Of a stretch of DNA of 64,000 nucleotides, positions 25,411 through 34,379 are shown one piece after another (within the stretch, counting starts at the first letter, position 1; each line of letters begins with the position of its first letter). Origin of the DNA: Rhodobiaceae bacterium (GTDB lineage Bacteria > Pseudomonadota > Alphaproteobacteria > RS24); contig JAHEGN010000002.1 in the NCBI GenBank assembly GCA_024645085.1, positions 1-64,000 of the forward strand, in the 5' to 3' direction. The position numbers and the translations under genes are program-made. The notes below the pieces were generated by a model, which ran no database searches, was not told the origin of the DNA, and worked only from the letters and a program-made list of their open reading frames with translations.

Positions 25411-25769
25411 TAGCCTGTCTCCTCTGGCGGCCAATTTGCTGGCAAGAAATTATCCCCCTTACAATGCGGCAAAGCAAGCGTCTGGGCGACATTTTGGTGG
25501 CGCAAAGAGGCATATAAATGTGGGAAATAATCGCCGCCTCGTGACACTTCCCACCGCAAAGCCTCACCAAGGGAAGCGGCGTCAAAGCGCAACAGCATTA
25601 AATCTTTTTGCCCGCTAAAATGTTTGGCCAAGGTTTCCGCCACTTGCTCACCAGACGACAAATGCACAAAGCCATCCCTGGCATCAATGCCTTGCGGGGT
25701 AAGCACGCCATCGACTTGCATTTGTTGCCAGTCGGCGGCGGGTACAATTTTATAAACCCATTGAGTCAT
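25410..25769 (-). CDS. DUF952 family protein
   Basis: This 119-residue protein opens with MTQWVYKIVP and has the DUF952 pattern DGFVHLSSGEQVAET, an LRFDAASLGEALRWE strand and a FPHLYASL motif with conserved His. DUF952 proteins resemble a minimal ADP-ribosyltransferase-like fold, but no activity is established. It is coupled to pyrD through a one-base stop/start overlap. The pyrD association may be simple co-expression. Confidence 0.88.
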   Translation of the reverse strand: MTQWVYKIVPAADWQQMQVDGVLTPQGIDARDGFVHLSSGEQVAETLAKHFSGQKDLMLLRFDAASLGEALRWEVSRGGDYFPHLYASLRHQNVAQTLALPHCKGDNFLPANWPPEETG

Positions 25770-25792
25770 CGCATCTCGCTTTGACGTTTATA

Positions 25793-27379
25793 TTACAGCA
25801 ATTCGCCATTCAGTCCGGCGGTGATCAGCGCGCAGGTCTTTTCCAAGCCATACAGCGCTGCAAAGGAACCAAAACGCGGCCCCTGACTTTGGCCCAGCAA
25901 GATTTCGTAAAGCGCTTGGAACCAGCCACGCAAATCTTCCTCAAAATATTGCTTACCGACAGCATAAATCTCCGTTTGAATGGTCTCGCCATCGCTATCA
26001 TTTGGCAGCGCTTGCAATTGCGCCAAAAGACTTTGCAAAGCTGAGCGCTCAGCTTCCGAGGCGGCGCGATAAGATTTCTGCGGCGCGACAAAATCGCGAT
26101 AATAAGTCAGCGCATAATCAGTGAGTTGATCGAGCAGTGGATGGCTGGCCGCTGTGGTGCCAGGCGCATAGCTATCAATAAAGCCCCACAGCACCTGCTT
26201 GTTCTCGGCATTGCTGGCGCTGACCAAATTCAACAAAAGCGCAAAGGTCACGGGGGCTGCTTGGCTTGGTGGCTGGCCATTGTGAATGTGAAACACCGGG
26301 CTGGTCAGTTTTTGCGCATCGTCCATCGCCGCGTATTTTTCGACAAAGGTCAAATATTCATCGACCGCTTTGGGAATAATGTCGAAATATAAACGTTTGG
26401 CCTTGCGCGGGCTTTGGAACATATAAAGCGATAAGCTCTCCGGCGGCGCATAGGTCAGCCATTGTTCAATGGTCAGCCCATTGCCGCGTGATTTGGAAAT
26501 TTTTTCACCATTTTCGTCGAGGAATAATTCATAGCTAAACCCCTCCGGCGCCACACCGCCCAAAGCTTGAGTGATGCGCGACGATAATTTCACCGATTCT
26601 GATAAATCCTTACCAGCCATTTCATAATCGACGCTCAGCGCGGTCCAGCGCATGGCCCAATCGGCTTTCCATTGCAATTTGCAAGCCCCGCCCGTGACCA
26701 AGGTTTCAATGGTCTCACCGGTTTCTGGATGACGATAGCTAATCGTGCCGGCTTCGACATCGACCGGCGTAATCGGCACCATTAGCACCCGTCCTGAATC
26801 GGGGCATAAGGGCAGAAATGGTGAATAGGTCTGGCGGCGTTCTTCGCCCAAAGTCGGCAAAATAATGTCGAGAACTTTCTGATAATTAGCCAATACTTTC
26901 AACAGGGTAGCGTCGAAAGCACCGGAGCGATACATGTCGGTGGCGCTGACAAATTCATAGTCGAAACCAAAACTATCGAGGAAAGCTTGCAGCCGCGCAT
27001 TATTATGCGCGCCAAAACTATCATGCGTGCCAAATGGATCCGGCACGCTGGTCAGCGGTTGTTCCAAATAGGCCGCCAATTGCTCACCATTGGGAATATT
27101 GTCCGGCACTTTGCGCAGGCCATCCATATCATCTGAAAAACAAATCAACCGGGTTTTAATATCTGGCGCCAGCAGTTGAAACGCCTGCCGCACCATGGTG
27201 GTACGCGCCACTTCGCCAAAAGTGCCAATATGCGGCAAGCCGCTGGGCCCGTAACCGGTTTCAAAAATCGCTTCTGTGCGGCCTAATTTGCGTATCCGTG
27301 CAAGCGCTTTGCGAGCCTCTTCAAAAGGCCAAGCCTTGCTGGTTTCGGCCAATGCTTGCAAAGATGTGGGAACGGACAT
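25793..27379 (-). CDS. lysS: Lysyl-tRNA synthetase, class I
   Basis: This 528-residue class I (archaeal-type) lysine-tRNA ligase is unrelated to the class II enzyme of E. coli. The ATP motifs are [13 protein letters not shown] (HIGH box, His50) and KISKSRGNG (KMSKS box, near residue 293). The family's [15 protein letters not shown] follows the first motif, and the C-terminal helical domain binds the anticodon. Class I LysRS is the usual form in many alphaproteobacteria. The start is the first Met ([10 protein letters not shown]). A 124-bp gap separates it from the divergent TerB gene and should contain both promoters. Confidence 0.96.
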   Translation of the reverse strand: MSVPTSLQALAETSKAWPFEEARKALARIRKLGRTEAIFETGYGPSGLPHIGTFGEVARTTMVRQAFQLLAPDIKTRLICFSDDMDGLRKVPDNIPNGEQLAAYLEQPLTSVPDPFGTHDSFGAHNNARLQAFLDSFGFDYEFVSATDMYRSGAFDATLLKVLANYQKVLDIILPTLGEERRQTYSPFLPLCPDSGRVLMVPITPVDVEAGTISYRHPETGETIETLVTGGACKLQWKADWAMRWTALSVDYEMAGKDLSESVKLSSRITQALGGVAPEGFSYELFLDENGEKISKSRGNGLTIEQWLTYAPPESLSLYMFQSPRKAKRLYFDIIPKAVDEYLTFVEKYAAMDDAQKLTSPVFHIHNGQPPSQAAPVTFALLLNLVSASNAENKQVLWGFIDSYAPGTTAASHPLLDQLTDYALTYYRDFVAPQKSYRAASEAERSALQSLLAQLQALPNDSDGETIQTEIYAVGKQYFEEDLRGWFQALYEILLGQSQGPRFGSFAALYGLEKTCALITAGLNGELL

Positions 27380-27503
27380 TCAAAACCTCAAACTGATATA
27401 TCTGGCGGCAAACTACCAGCCTAACCATTAAAGTCAATCGGGACAAATCAGCTAGCTCAGCAAATCTATTGCCAAGTGGCAAGCATCGCGGCATATATTT
27501 GTC

Positions 27504-27932
27504 ATGGCTGTCGCATCACTCTCAATGATATCACTAAGCCCGCGTGAAGCGGGGCTCAGCTGCCTATATATCGCCGCCCGCGTCGATGGGCCAATGAGCG
27601 ACACTGACCACCAGCTGATGCAAGCGGTCATTGCCAGCACCCCGGCCCTGAGCGGCGGCGACAGCGACGTCGACCAAAGCCATTTTCGGCGTCTGCAAGA
27701 TTTGTTGGATGCGGATGAGGGGCTGGAAACAGTTTTAGAGCTAATCGAAGCCGCACCGGCCAATGGCGAGGTTTTATATGCCTTGACGGTTGAGTTTATC
27801 GTCCGCCGCGGCCGTATAAGCGCGGCTGAAATGCGGCTATTAGATATTCTGGCCGGCCGTTTCAATCTGGCGCCCCTGACCCGCGCGGCAATCGACACAG
27901 CAACCCGCATTCGCATGAAAGCGCTGGATTAA
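27504..27932 (+). CDS. TerB-like domain protein
   Basis: This 142-residue helical protein shows two similar acidic repeats, IAARVDGPMSDTDHQLM and VEFIVRRGRISAAEMRLLDIL, the hallmark of TerB-like domains that bind metal through Asp/Glu in the turns. Its role is unknown. TerB homologues outside the ter operon appear in stress and membrane contexts. No ribosome-binding site is clear for ATG 27504 or for the alternative ATG 27525. The stop overlaps the next gene by one base (TAATG). Confidence 0.68.
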   Translation: MAVASLSMISLSPREAGLSCLYIAARVDGPMSDTDHQLMQAVIASTPALSGGDSDVDQSHFRRLQDLLDADEGLETVLELIEAAPANGEVLYALTVEFIVRRGRISAAEMRLLDILAGRFNLAPLTRAAIDTATRIRMKALD

Positions 27933-28735
27933 TGGCTGGGTTTTTCGACCATTTAGTGACCCATCACGCGAGCTGGCGCAGCGGCATATTTGTTTCCGCG
28001 CTAATGGCTTTGGCGGTGCTGGAAATCATTCGGCCACGACGGGTGATTACCAACCGTCCTCAGCGCTGGTTCAATCATTTATTTCTCGGGGCGGCGAATA
28101 TTATTTTATTGCGCATCGTGCTGCCCGGCGGCTTGATGGCGGTGGCTATTTTTGGCCATGGCAACGGCTTAATCGGCTGGTTGGGCATCAGCGGCTGGGC
28201 GGCTTTTTTCATCAGTCTCATTGCCTTGGATTTCGTGGTTTATGCGCAACATATCGGCTTGCATAAAGTGCCCTTTTTATGGCCGCTGCACGCGCCGCAT
28301 CATGGTGATCGGGCACTCGATGTCAGCTCTGGCTTGCGTTTTCACCCGGGTGAAGCGCTGGTCAGTGCAGCCATTAAAGCGGCCGCGATACTGGCCCTTG
28401 GCGCGCCCTTAGCGGCGGTCATTGCTTTTGAAATTATCCTCAGCGCCGCGTCTTTATTTACCCACGCCAATTGGGCTTTGGGGCGAGTCGATGGCTGGTT
28501 GCGTTGGGCCATCGTCACCCCGGACATGCACCGTATTCATCATTCGCGGGTGGCCCATGAAAGCCATCGCAATTTTGGGTTTTTCATCTCACTCTGGGAT
28601 CGACTGTTCAACACATGGCAGGCTCAGCCAGAAAACGGCCATCAAAATATGGCCATTGGTCTCGATGACATGCCAGATGATGGGCTGACCGCCACATTGA
28701 ACCGCCCATGGCGGCAATGGGTGCAAAAGCCCTAA
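27932..28735 (+). CDS. Sterol desaturase / fatty acid hydroxylase family protein
   Basis: This membrane di-iron oxygenase family member has 267 residues and about four membrane helices. All three histidine clusters are present: HIGLH (residues 107-111), HAPHH (120-124) and, after the last helix, HRIHH. These coordinate two iron atoms for hydroxylation or desaturation of lipid carbons. The substrate is unknown. It is coupled to the TerB-like gene upstream. A second family member lies at 50485. A glycosyltransferase follows 62 bp later. Confidence 0.87.
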   Translation: MAGFFDHLVTHHASWRSGIFVSALMALAVLEIIRPRRVITNRPQRWFNHLFLGAANIILLRIVLPGGLMAVAIFGHGNGLIGWLGISGWAAFFISLIALDFVVYAQHIGLHKVPFLWPLHAPHHGDRALDVSSGLRFHPGEALVSAAIKAAAILALGAPLAAVIAFEIILSAASLFTHANWALGRVDGWLRWAIVTPDMHRIHHSRVAHESHRNFGFFISLWDRLFNTWQAQPENGHQNMAIGLDDMPDDGLTATLNRPWRQWVQKP

Positions 28736-28797
28736 TCCAATTGGTTGAACCCCCATACAGACTGCAACCATGAGCCAGTTTTCTCAATTCATCAAAA

Positions 28798-30243
28798 ATG
28801 AGATTTTGGTGGATGAACCTAGACGACCCATTTTCGACCGCACCACAGAAAACGCGGGCTGACGGCTTTAGCGACGTGACGCAAGCCGGTAAGTTCACGC
28901 AAGACCATATTGACGCAGCACGATATTTGAACGATTCCGGCTCACAAAAAGCTGCTCTGCGCGCCACCCTCTATACGCTCGCGGCTCTCACCCTCTTCAC
29001 CCTTTGGTTGGGTGTTGATTTAGCCTATGTCTATTTTTCTCTGACCGTCTTTGTGGTGGCCGGCAATTTTCCAATTTTCTTTTGCCTGTTCAAACCTAAA
29101 TTGCGAAACCCGTCGCCACCCTTCGCGCTTCTGCCGCCGAACGATTGTGATGCCCAAGAACTGCCATTTTATTCAATTTTAGTGCCAGTACTTGATGAGC
29201 CCGGCATGATGCAACAAATCGCCACTAGCCTTGCGCACATCAACTATCCGTATCAGCGATTGGAAATACTGATTTTGCTAGAGACGCGTGACCAAGCGAC
29301 CATGGCCAGCGCAATGAATATTAACTGGGGCGCGCATATTCATTTGGTCGCGGTGCCGTCGGGGAAGCCGAACACCAAGGCGCGCGCGTGCAATTATGGG
29401 CTGAGTATTGCGCGTGGCGAATTTGTTGTGATTTTCGATGCTGAAGACAAACCGCATAGCGACCAATTGCGCACCGCTGCCGCCATCTTCGCGACGCGTG
29501 ATGCCTCACTAGTGTGTTTGCAAGCCCCGTTACAAATCCATTTAGCGCATAATAAATGGCTGCAAAACCAATTTGCCCTTGAATATAAAATATTGTTTTC
29601 ATTGGCTTTACAGGTGTTGAGCAATCTCAACATGGTGATGCCGCTGGGCGGCAGTTCCAATCATTTTCACACTGAAAGCCTGCGTAAAGTTGGTGGCTGG
29701 GATGCGTTTAATTTGACTGAGGATGCTGAATTATCTATGCGGCTGGCGAAAAACGGTTTTCGCACGCAAATGCTCTCACCACCGACAATCGAAAATGCGC
29801 CGCATAGTCTATCGGTCTGGTTTAACCAGCGCACACGATGGCTCACCGGCCATATTCAAACATGGTGTATCCACATGCGCCATCCGCGCGATACGCTGAA
29901 CTTAATTGGCTGGCGGAACTTTCTAGCCTTTAACGCGATTATCCTCGGCCGCCTATTTTCTGGTCTGCTGCACGCCAGCTATCTGATTTATCTTTTGGTC
30001 GCCCTGCCCGATTTGGTTGGCTCACAGGCCACCTTCACCATTTATTTGGCAACCCCCATTCCCATCATATTGTTCAGCGTCGGGATTATTTATTCACCAG
30101 CGACAACATGGCCGCATAAAATCTGGCTGAGTTTGACCCAGCCGTTTTACTGGGCGCTCACTTCTCTGGCTTTGCTCAATGCCTGCTGGCGAATTTTAAC
30201 CAGCCGTCTCGATTGGTTGAAAACCTCGCATCGGCCCTATTGA
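28798..30243 (+). CDS. Membrane glycosyltransferase, family 2
   Basis: This 481-residue GT2 enzyme of the cellulose-synthase-like type begins with two membrane helices (about 60-100). The catalytic domain has LVPVLDEPGMMQ, VVIFDAEDKP (first D..D pair), TEDAELSMRL (TED motif) and QRTRWLTGH (QxxRW motif), and three to four C-terminal helices follow. Such enzymes polymerise or transfer sugars across the membrane. No polysaccharide cluster surrounds it. Starts at 28798 or 28813 are both possible; GGTGG precedes the latter. The stop lies 5 bp from tRNA-Gly on the other strand. Confidence 0.85.
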   Translation: MRFWWMNLDDPFSTAPQKTRADGFSDVTQAGKFTQDHIDAARYLNDSGSQKAALRATLYTLAALTLFTLWLGVDLAYVYFSLTVFVVAGNFPIFFCLFKPKLRNPSPPFALLPPNDCDAQELPFYSILVPVLDEPGMMQQIATSLAHINYPYQRLEILILLETRDQATMASAMNINWGAHIHLVAVPSGKPNTKARACNYGLSIARGEFVVIFDAEDKPHSDQLRTAAAIFATRDASLVCLQAPLQIHLAHNKWLQNQFALEYKILFSLALQVLSNLNMVMPLGGSSNHFHTESLRKVGGWDAFNLTEDAELSMRLAKNGFRTQMLSPPTIENAPHSLSVWFNQRTRWLTGHIQTWCIHMRHPRDTLNLIGWRNFLAFNAIILGRLFSGLLHASYLIYLLVALPDLVGSQATFTIYLATPIPIILFSVGIIYSPATTWPHKIWLSLTQPFYWALTSLALLNACWRILTSRLDWLKTSHRPY

Positions 30244-30248
30244 TGAGA

Positions 30249-30322
30249 TGGAGCGGGTGAAGAGAATCGAACTCTCGTCTTAAGCTTGGGAAGCTTCTGC
30301 TCTACCATTGAGCTACACCCGC
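30249..30322 (-). tRNA. tRNA-Gly (CCC)
   Basis: On the minus strand the acceptor GCGGGTG pairs with CACCCGC, the D arm is AGCTCAATGGTAGAGC, the anticodon loop TTCCCAA sits in an AAGC/GCTT stem (anticodon CCC), the T arm has GTTCGATTC, and CCA is encoded. The top anticodon-stem pair is G-A, the others are canonical. Confidence 0.94.
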
Positions 30323-30328
30323 ATGGGC

Positions 30329-31039
30329 TTAAGATAGGCTGAAAACCATCGGTAAAACAAGGCTTGTTAAAACCCCATTTAACCCCATGGAAAGCCCAGC
30401 GAAACTGCCCATTAGCGCCGATTGGCGCATGGCTTCAGCCGTACCAATTCCATGTGCCGCCACGCCATAAGCCAGACCTTGCGCGCGGATGTCAGAAATG
30501 CCCGTCAGGGCAAATAATTTTGGTCCAATGAGCACGGCAAAATTACCGGTGATAATCACCACCCCCATGGCCAAGGCAGGAAGACCGCCAATTTCATTCG
30601 ACACGCCAAAGGCCAGAGGCGAGGTAATCGACTTGGTCGCTAGCGTCGCAAATATCATCGTATCAAGCTGCAAAAAATAAGCCATCACAAGCGCCGTACC
30701 GACAGCACTGACCGAGCCAAGCAGCATGGCCACAAAAAACGCGCCCGCCGCCTGCCGAATAATCGGCAGATTATCGTAAATCGGCACGCCAATAGACACC
30801 GTCGACAGGCCCAATATGACAACCAGCCAATTGCCGCCCAATTGATAGCGGCTCAGCGATATGTCACCGATCAGTAGCGCCGCAATCAATAGCGCTGACA
30901 CCCATAATAAAGGTTGCAGCAAGCCGCTATCATTGAAATGGCGCCGCAAGCGCAGAAAAATCGCATAGAGCGCCAAAGTGGCAGCCAACCAAAATAGCCC
31001 CTCCCACCCAGGGAGGTCGGGCAGTAACAACAGGCTCAT
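30329..31039 (-). CDS. lrgB: LrgB/CidB-family membrane protein
   Basis: This 236-residue integral membrane protein has seven to eight hydrophobic segments. Recognisable pieces are VSIGVPIYDNLPIIRQ, TKSITSPLAFGVSNEIGG and AHGIGTAEAMRQS. LrgAB/CidAB pairs affect autolysis and export of small organic acids such as pyruvate. It overlaps the lrgA stop by ATGA, so the two are coupled. Its 3' end abuts tRNA-Gly. Confidence 0.9.
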   Translation of the reverse strand: MSLLLLPDLPGWEGLFWLAATLALYAIFLRLRRHFNDSGLLQPLLWVSALLIAALLIGDISLSRYQLGGNWLVVILGLSTVSIGVPIYDNLPIIRQAAGAFFVAMLLGSVSAVGTALVMAYFLQLDTMIFATLATKSITSPLAFGVSNEIGGLPALAMGVVIITGNFAVLIGPKLFALTGISDIRAQGLAYGVAAHGIGTAEAMRQSALMGSFAGLSMGLNGVLTSLVLPMVFSLS

Positions 31040-31398
31040 TGTCGGCCCTCATCATCAAGCCGCGGGGCGAGGCGATCAAAAATGAAAGCGGTTAGCCATA
31101 GGGGGACGACGGTGCTGACAATAATGATCAGCAAAAGCGGCCAGATGTTTTCTTGCAACACATCCAAAAGGCCGACCATGGCGACCAAGGCGGGAATGAA
31201 AAACAACGCCATATGGCGCAGTAAAACCGCACTGACCCGACGCAAACCAGTTGGCACAGCGCCGCGCATGAGCAAAATAATGACCAGAAGGACAATCGCC
31301 AAAACCGGCGCAGGCACCGTCCAGCCGGCGCTTATTTTGAGCCATTCGCTGAGCGCCAAAATAGCCGCCAAAAGCAAGATACCGGCTACAAGCTGCAT
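31036..31398 (-). CDS. lrgA: LrgA/CidA-family holin-like membrane protein
   Basis: This 120-residue protein has four membrane helices and the family segment RHMALFFIPALVAMVGLLD, preceded by PAPVLAIVLLVIILL. These proteins form the small partner of LrgB in a holin-like or metabolite-transport pair. The gene begins one base after the dCTP deaminase stop and overlaps lrgB by 4 nt, so it is probably expressed from the deaminase promoter. Confidence 0.88.
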   Translation of the reverse strand: MQLVAGILLLAAILALSEWLKISAGWTVPAPVLAIVLLVIILLMRGAVPTGLRRVSAVLLRHMALFFIPALVAMVGLLDVLQENIWPLLLIIIVSTVVPLWLTAFIFDRLAPRLDDEGRQ

Positions 31399-31399
31399 A

Positions 31400-32578
31400 T
31401 TAGCTCGACTTAAAATGTTTGGATAATTTGAGACCTTGGGCCTGATAATTCGAGTTTAATCCAGCCCCGTAGAGGGTTTCGGGCACATCGGTGAGGCGCT
31501 CATAAACCAGACGACCAATTACTTGCCCGTGCTCGAGAATAAATGGCACTTCGCGCGAGCGGACTTCCAAAACGGCGCGGGCTCCTTTGCCACCGGCCTC
31601 GCCACAGCCAAAGCCGGGGTCAAAAAACCCTGCATAGTGAACCCGAAACTCGCCAACCAAAGGATTGAACGGCATCATTTCAGCTGCATGGGTCGGCGGA
31701 ATGGTGACCGCCTCACGCGAGGCCAGAATGTAAAACTCATCGGGGTCGAGGATAATCTCATTTTGGTCACCGTGATAAAGCGGCTCCCAATATTGGCTAA
31801 TGGCCAGCTCACCCGGCTTGTCGACATCAATCAGACCGGCGTGGCGTTTGCCGCGATAGCCAATGAGGCCGGTTTTAGAGTCGCCCCTCAAATCAATCGA
31901 CAGACCCAGCCCGCCCGAAATATTGGCCGGACCATCAACCAGACCTTGTTCTTGGTGTAGCCGTTTCAACTCACTATCCGAGTGATTGGCCGCCCCACGA
32001 CGGAAACGAATTTGCGAAAGCCGCGAGCCTGAGCGCACCAAAACCGGAAACGTTCGGGGGCTTACCTCAAGATATAAATGCCCCTTATAACCGGCGGGCA
32101 CTTTATCAAATTCGACGCCAAAATCAGTAATCAAACGGGTGAACACGTCAATTCGACCGGTCGATGATTTCGGATTGGCAAATCCGGCCGTGCGCTCCGG
32201 CAGGGCCAGAGCTTCCATCAGCGGCACTAAATAAACGCAACCGGTTTCCAGCACGGCGCCTTGGCTCAAATCAATTTTGTGATAGGCCAGCCGATTAATT
32301 TTATCCATCACCTGCCCATTTTCACCGGGCAGAAAGCTGGCGCGAATGCGATAGGCGGTGTCGCCAAGGCGCAAATCTAAACTGGCAGGCTGAATTTGAT
32401 CATCCAACACGCCGCCCGACGCCCAAATCTGTTTTTCGCGCACCATATTGACAATGCCATGCGCTGGCAGCACGCCAACCGCATGGGTCTGGCCCGGTGA
32501 CAGCACCGGTTGCTGGCTCTCATTATCGTCAAATAATGAACTAGTATTTGTGTCATCCGAGGATGTGACGCGGCTCAT
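31400..32578 (-). CDS. dcd: 2'-deoxycytidine 5'-triphosphate deaminase, double-domain form
   Basis: This 392-residue protein has two dCTP-deaminase/dUTPase folds in tandem. The first half carries QIQPASLDLRLG and NPKSSTGRIDVFTRLITD, which is the nucleotide-binding Ser-Arg region. The second carries ISQYWEPLYHG, LDPDEFYILASREAVTIP and a GEAGGKGARAVLEV strand. Ordinary Dcd is about 190 residues, so this is a fused pseudodimer, a form common in alphaproteobacteria. It supplies dUMP for thymidylate. GGAG precedes the start. The gene is divergent from metZ over 200 bp. Confidence 0.88.
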   Translation of the reverse strand: MSRVTSSDDTNTSSLFDDNESQQPVLSPGQTHAVGVLPAHGIVNMVREKQIWASGGVLDDQIQPASLDLRLGDTAYRIRASFLPGENGQVMDKINRLAYHKIDLSQGAVLETGCVYLVPLMEALALPERTAGFANPKSSTGRIDVFTRLITDFGVEFDKVPAGYKGHLYLEVSPRTFPVLVRSGSRLSQIRFRRGAANHSDSELKRLHQEQGLVDGPANISGGLGLSIDLRGDSKTGLIGYRGKRHAGLIDVDKPGELAISQYWEPLYHGDQNEIILDPDEFYILASREAVTIPPTHAAEMMPFNPLVGEFRVHYAGFFDPGFGCGEAGGKGARAVLEVRSREVPFILEHGQVIGRLVYERLTDVPETLYGAGLNSNYQAQGLKLSKHFKSS

Positions 32579-32626
32579 ACGAATCTCCTAATTGCCGCTA
32601 TCTTATGCGCGACAGAGCAAGATGTC

Positions 32627-32655
32627 TTGACGTTTAGCGCATTTTTAAACATATT
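32627..32655 (+). promoter_or_regulatory. Sigma-70-type promoter of the metZ leader
   Basis: TTGACG (32627-32632) and CATATT (32650-32655) are 17 bp apart. A start about 7 bp later falls right at the beginning of the riboswitch. Confidence 0.6.
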
Positions 32656-32662
32656 CTCACCA

Positions 32663-32718
32663 ATGTGGTGATTTGAGCCGGCTGGCTTGCGGCCACAATA
32701 AAAAAACAGCTAAATAGG
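32663..32718 (+). ncRNA. SAM-II-type riboswitch
   Basis: The leader of metZ holds the SAM-II pattern: stem strand TGTGG, then TGATTTGAGCC, a GGCTTGCGG segment, the closing strand CCACA, an A-rich linker and the conserved pseudoknot strand AGCTAAATAGG (32708-32718). SAM-II elements are common before met genes in alphaproteobacteria and turn the gene off when S-adenosylmethionine is plentiful. The closely related SAM-V class shares the core and cannot be excluded by eye. Confidence 0.85.
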
Positions 32719-32753
32719 CCGGGTGGAAACCGGCCAAAATGGGTCGGTTTTTT
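32717..32753 (+). terminator. Riboswitch-controlled terminator with competing hairpin
   Basis: A terminator stem, AAACCGGCC (32727-32735) with GGTCGGTTT (32742-32750) and loop AAAATG, runs into T residues. Its 5' strand is shared with a second hairpin, GGCCGG (32717-32722) with CCGGCC (32730-32735). The two structures exclude each other. The second hairpin begins with the final GG of the riboswitch core. Confidence 0.7.
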
Positions 32754-32778
32754 ATTAACCGACTGTTGGAGAAACAAG

Positions 32779-33963
32779 ATGGTTAAAAAACATTGGAAGC
32801 AACAAACGCGGTTGGTTCACGAAGGTCAAAACAGGTCGCCGCATGGCGAGACCGCAGAGGCCATGTATCTTACCTCAGGTTATGTTTATGACAGCGCCGA
32901 GCAAGCCGAAGCGCGTTTTCGCGAGGAAGACGACGGGTTTATTTACTCGCGTTTCGGCAATCCAACAGTGCGCGCTTTTGAAGAACGCATGATTGCCCTT
33001 GAGGGCACGCAAGATGCGCGCGCCACCGCCACCGGCATGGCCGCCGTCACCGCCACTATGATGAGCCAATTGCAAACCGGTGATCATATTGTTGCCGCGC
33101 GGGCTTTATTTGGCTCGTGCCGCTATGTGGTGGAAACGCTGATGCCGAAATTCGGCGTCGCTTGCACCTTAGTTGATGGCCGCGACATTGACGCATGGAA
33201 GGCGGCTATCCGCCCCGAGACCAAAGTCTTGTTTTTGGAAACCCCGTCTAATCCGCTGCTCGAGATTGTCGATATGCAAGCGGTTGCCGATTTAGCGCAT
33301 GAAAATGGCGCCCGGCTGGTGGTTGACAATGTGTTCGCCACACCAATTTTGCAGCGGCCGACTGATTTCGGCGCCGATATTGTCGTCTATAGCGCCACCA
33401 AACATATTGATGGCCAAGGGCGGTGCCTCGGCGGGGTGATTTTGGGCGACCAGAGCTTCATCCAAGATGAGCTGGCCAATTTCTTGCGCCAAACCGGCCC
33501 GTCACTCAGCCCATTTAATGCTTGGGTAATGCTCAAAGCGCTGGAAACGCTGGCTTTACGGGTCGATGCACATTGCCATAATGCTGAAAAACTAACTGAA
33601 TTCTTGGTCAATCACGCGCAGATTGAGCGCGTCTATTACCCAAGCCACGCCAGCCACCCGCAGCATAATTTGGCCATGAAACAAATGAGCCGAGGTGGCA
33701 ATCTCATCGCTTTTGACGTCAAAGGCGGCAAAGCCAATGCTTTCAAATTCGCAAATGCGCTGCAAATTGCCTTGATTTCAAATAATCTCGGCGATGCCAA
33801 AACCTTGATCACCCATCCGGCAACAACCACGCATTTCAAACTCGACGAGGCGGCAAAAACCGAATTGGGAATTACTGGCGGCAGCATGCGCGTATCAATC
33901 GGGCTTGAAGATGGCGATGATTTAGTTCACGATTTCGATCAAGCATTGGCGCAACTGGCCTAA
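32779..33963 (+). CDS. metZ: O-succinylhomoserine sulfhydrylase
   Basis: This PLP enzyme of methionine synthesis joins O-succinylhomoserine with sulfide to give homocysteine. It has 394 residues. Visible are the N-terminal TRLVHEGQNRSPHGETAE, YSRFGNPT, the aldimine Lys208 in YSATKHIDGQGR, and TTHFKLDEAAKTELGI.GG..R.SIGLED near the end. The KHIDGQGR signature is typical of MetZ as opposed to MetB/MetC. GGAG lies 8 nt before the start. Control by the SAM riboswitch directly upstream is consistent with the function. apaG follows 14 bp later. Confidence 0.95.
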   Translation: MVKKHWKQQTRLVHEGQNRSPHGETAEAMYLTSGYVYDSAEQAEARFREEDDGFIYSRFGNPTVRAFEERMIALEGTQDARATATGMAAVTATMMSQLQTGDHIVAARALFGSCRYVVETLMPKFGVACTLVDGRDIDAWKAAIRPETKVLFLETPSNPLLEIVDMQAVADLAHENGARLVVDNVFATPILQRPTDFGADIVVYSATKHIDGQGRCLGGVILGDQSFIQDELANFLRQTGPSLSPFNAWVMLKALETLALRVDAHCHNAEKLTEFLVNHAQIERVYYPSHASHPQHNLAMKQMSRGGNLIAFDVKGGKANAFKFANALQIALISNNLGDAKTLITHPATTTHFKLDEAAKTELGITGGSMRVSIGLEDGDDLVHDFDQALAQLA

Positions 33964-33977
33964 AGGCATGAGCTGAG

Positions 33978-34370
33978 ATGGTAACCGCAACCACACGCGA
34001 TATTTCTGTATCTGTTGAAACCAGTTATTTGGAAAAACAGTCGGATCCGGACGAGCAATATTTTGTTTGGGCCTATCGTATTACCATTGCCAATCATAGC
34101 GACCAGACTGTGCAATTATTGACCCGCCATTGGAAAATCAGCGACGGCCAAGGCCGCGTGCAAGAAGTGCGCGGCGACGGCGTAATTGGTGAACAGCCTA
34201 TTTTAGAGCCCGGCGCCAGCTATACATATTCGTCCGGCACGCCGCTACAGACGCCTTCCGGCTTTATGCATGGCAGCTATCAAATGCAAAGCGATGATGG
34301 CGAGCGCTTTGACGTCGATATTCCGGCTTTTTCTCTGGATAGTCCGCATGACTCTCCGCAGCTGCATTAG
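33978..34370 (+). CDS. apaG: ApaG protein
   Basis: This 130-residue single-domain beta-sandwich protein is of the ApaG family. The motifs [25 protein letters not shown] and [34 protein letters not shown] are characteristic. ApaG is linked to Co2+/Mg2+ traits and shares its fold with a subunit-adaptor domain of F-box proteins. The biochemical role is not settled. In many alphaproteobacteria apaG follows metZ as it does here, so it is probably on the same SAM-controlled message. Confidence 0.95.
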   Translation: MVTATTRDISVSVETSYLEKQSDPDEQYFVWAYRITIANHSDQTVQLLTRHWKISDGQGRVQEVRGDGVIGEQPILEPGASYTYSSGTPLQTPSGFMHGSYQMQSDDGERFDVDIPAFSLDSPHDSPQLH

Positions 34371-34379
34371 GCTGGCCCG

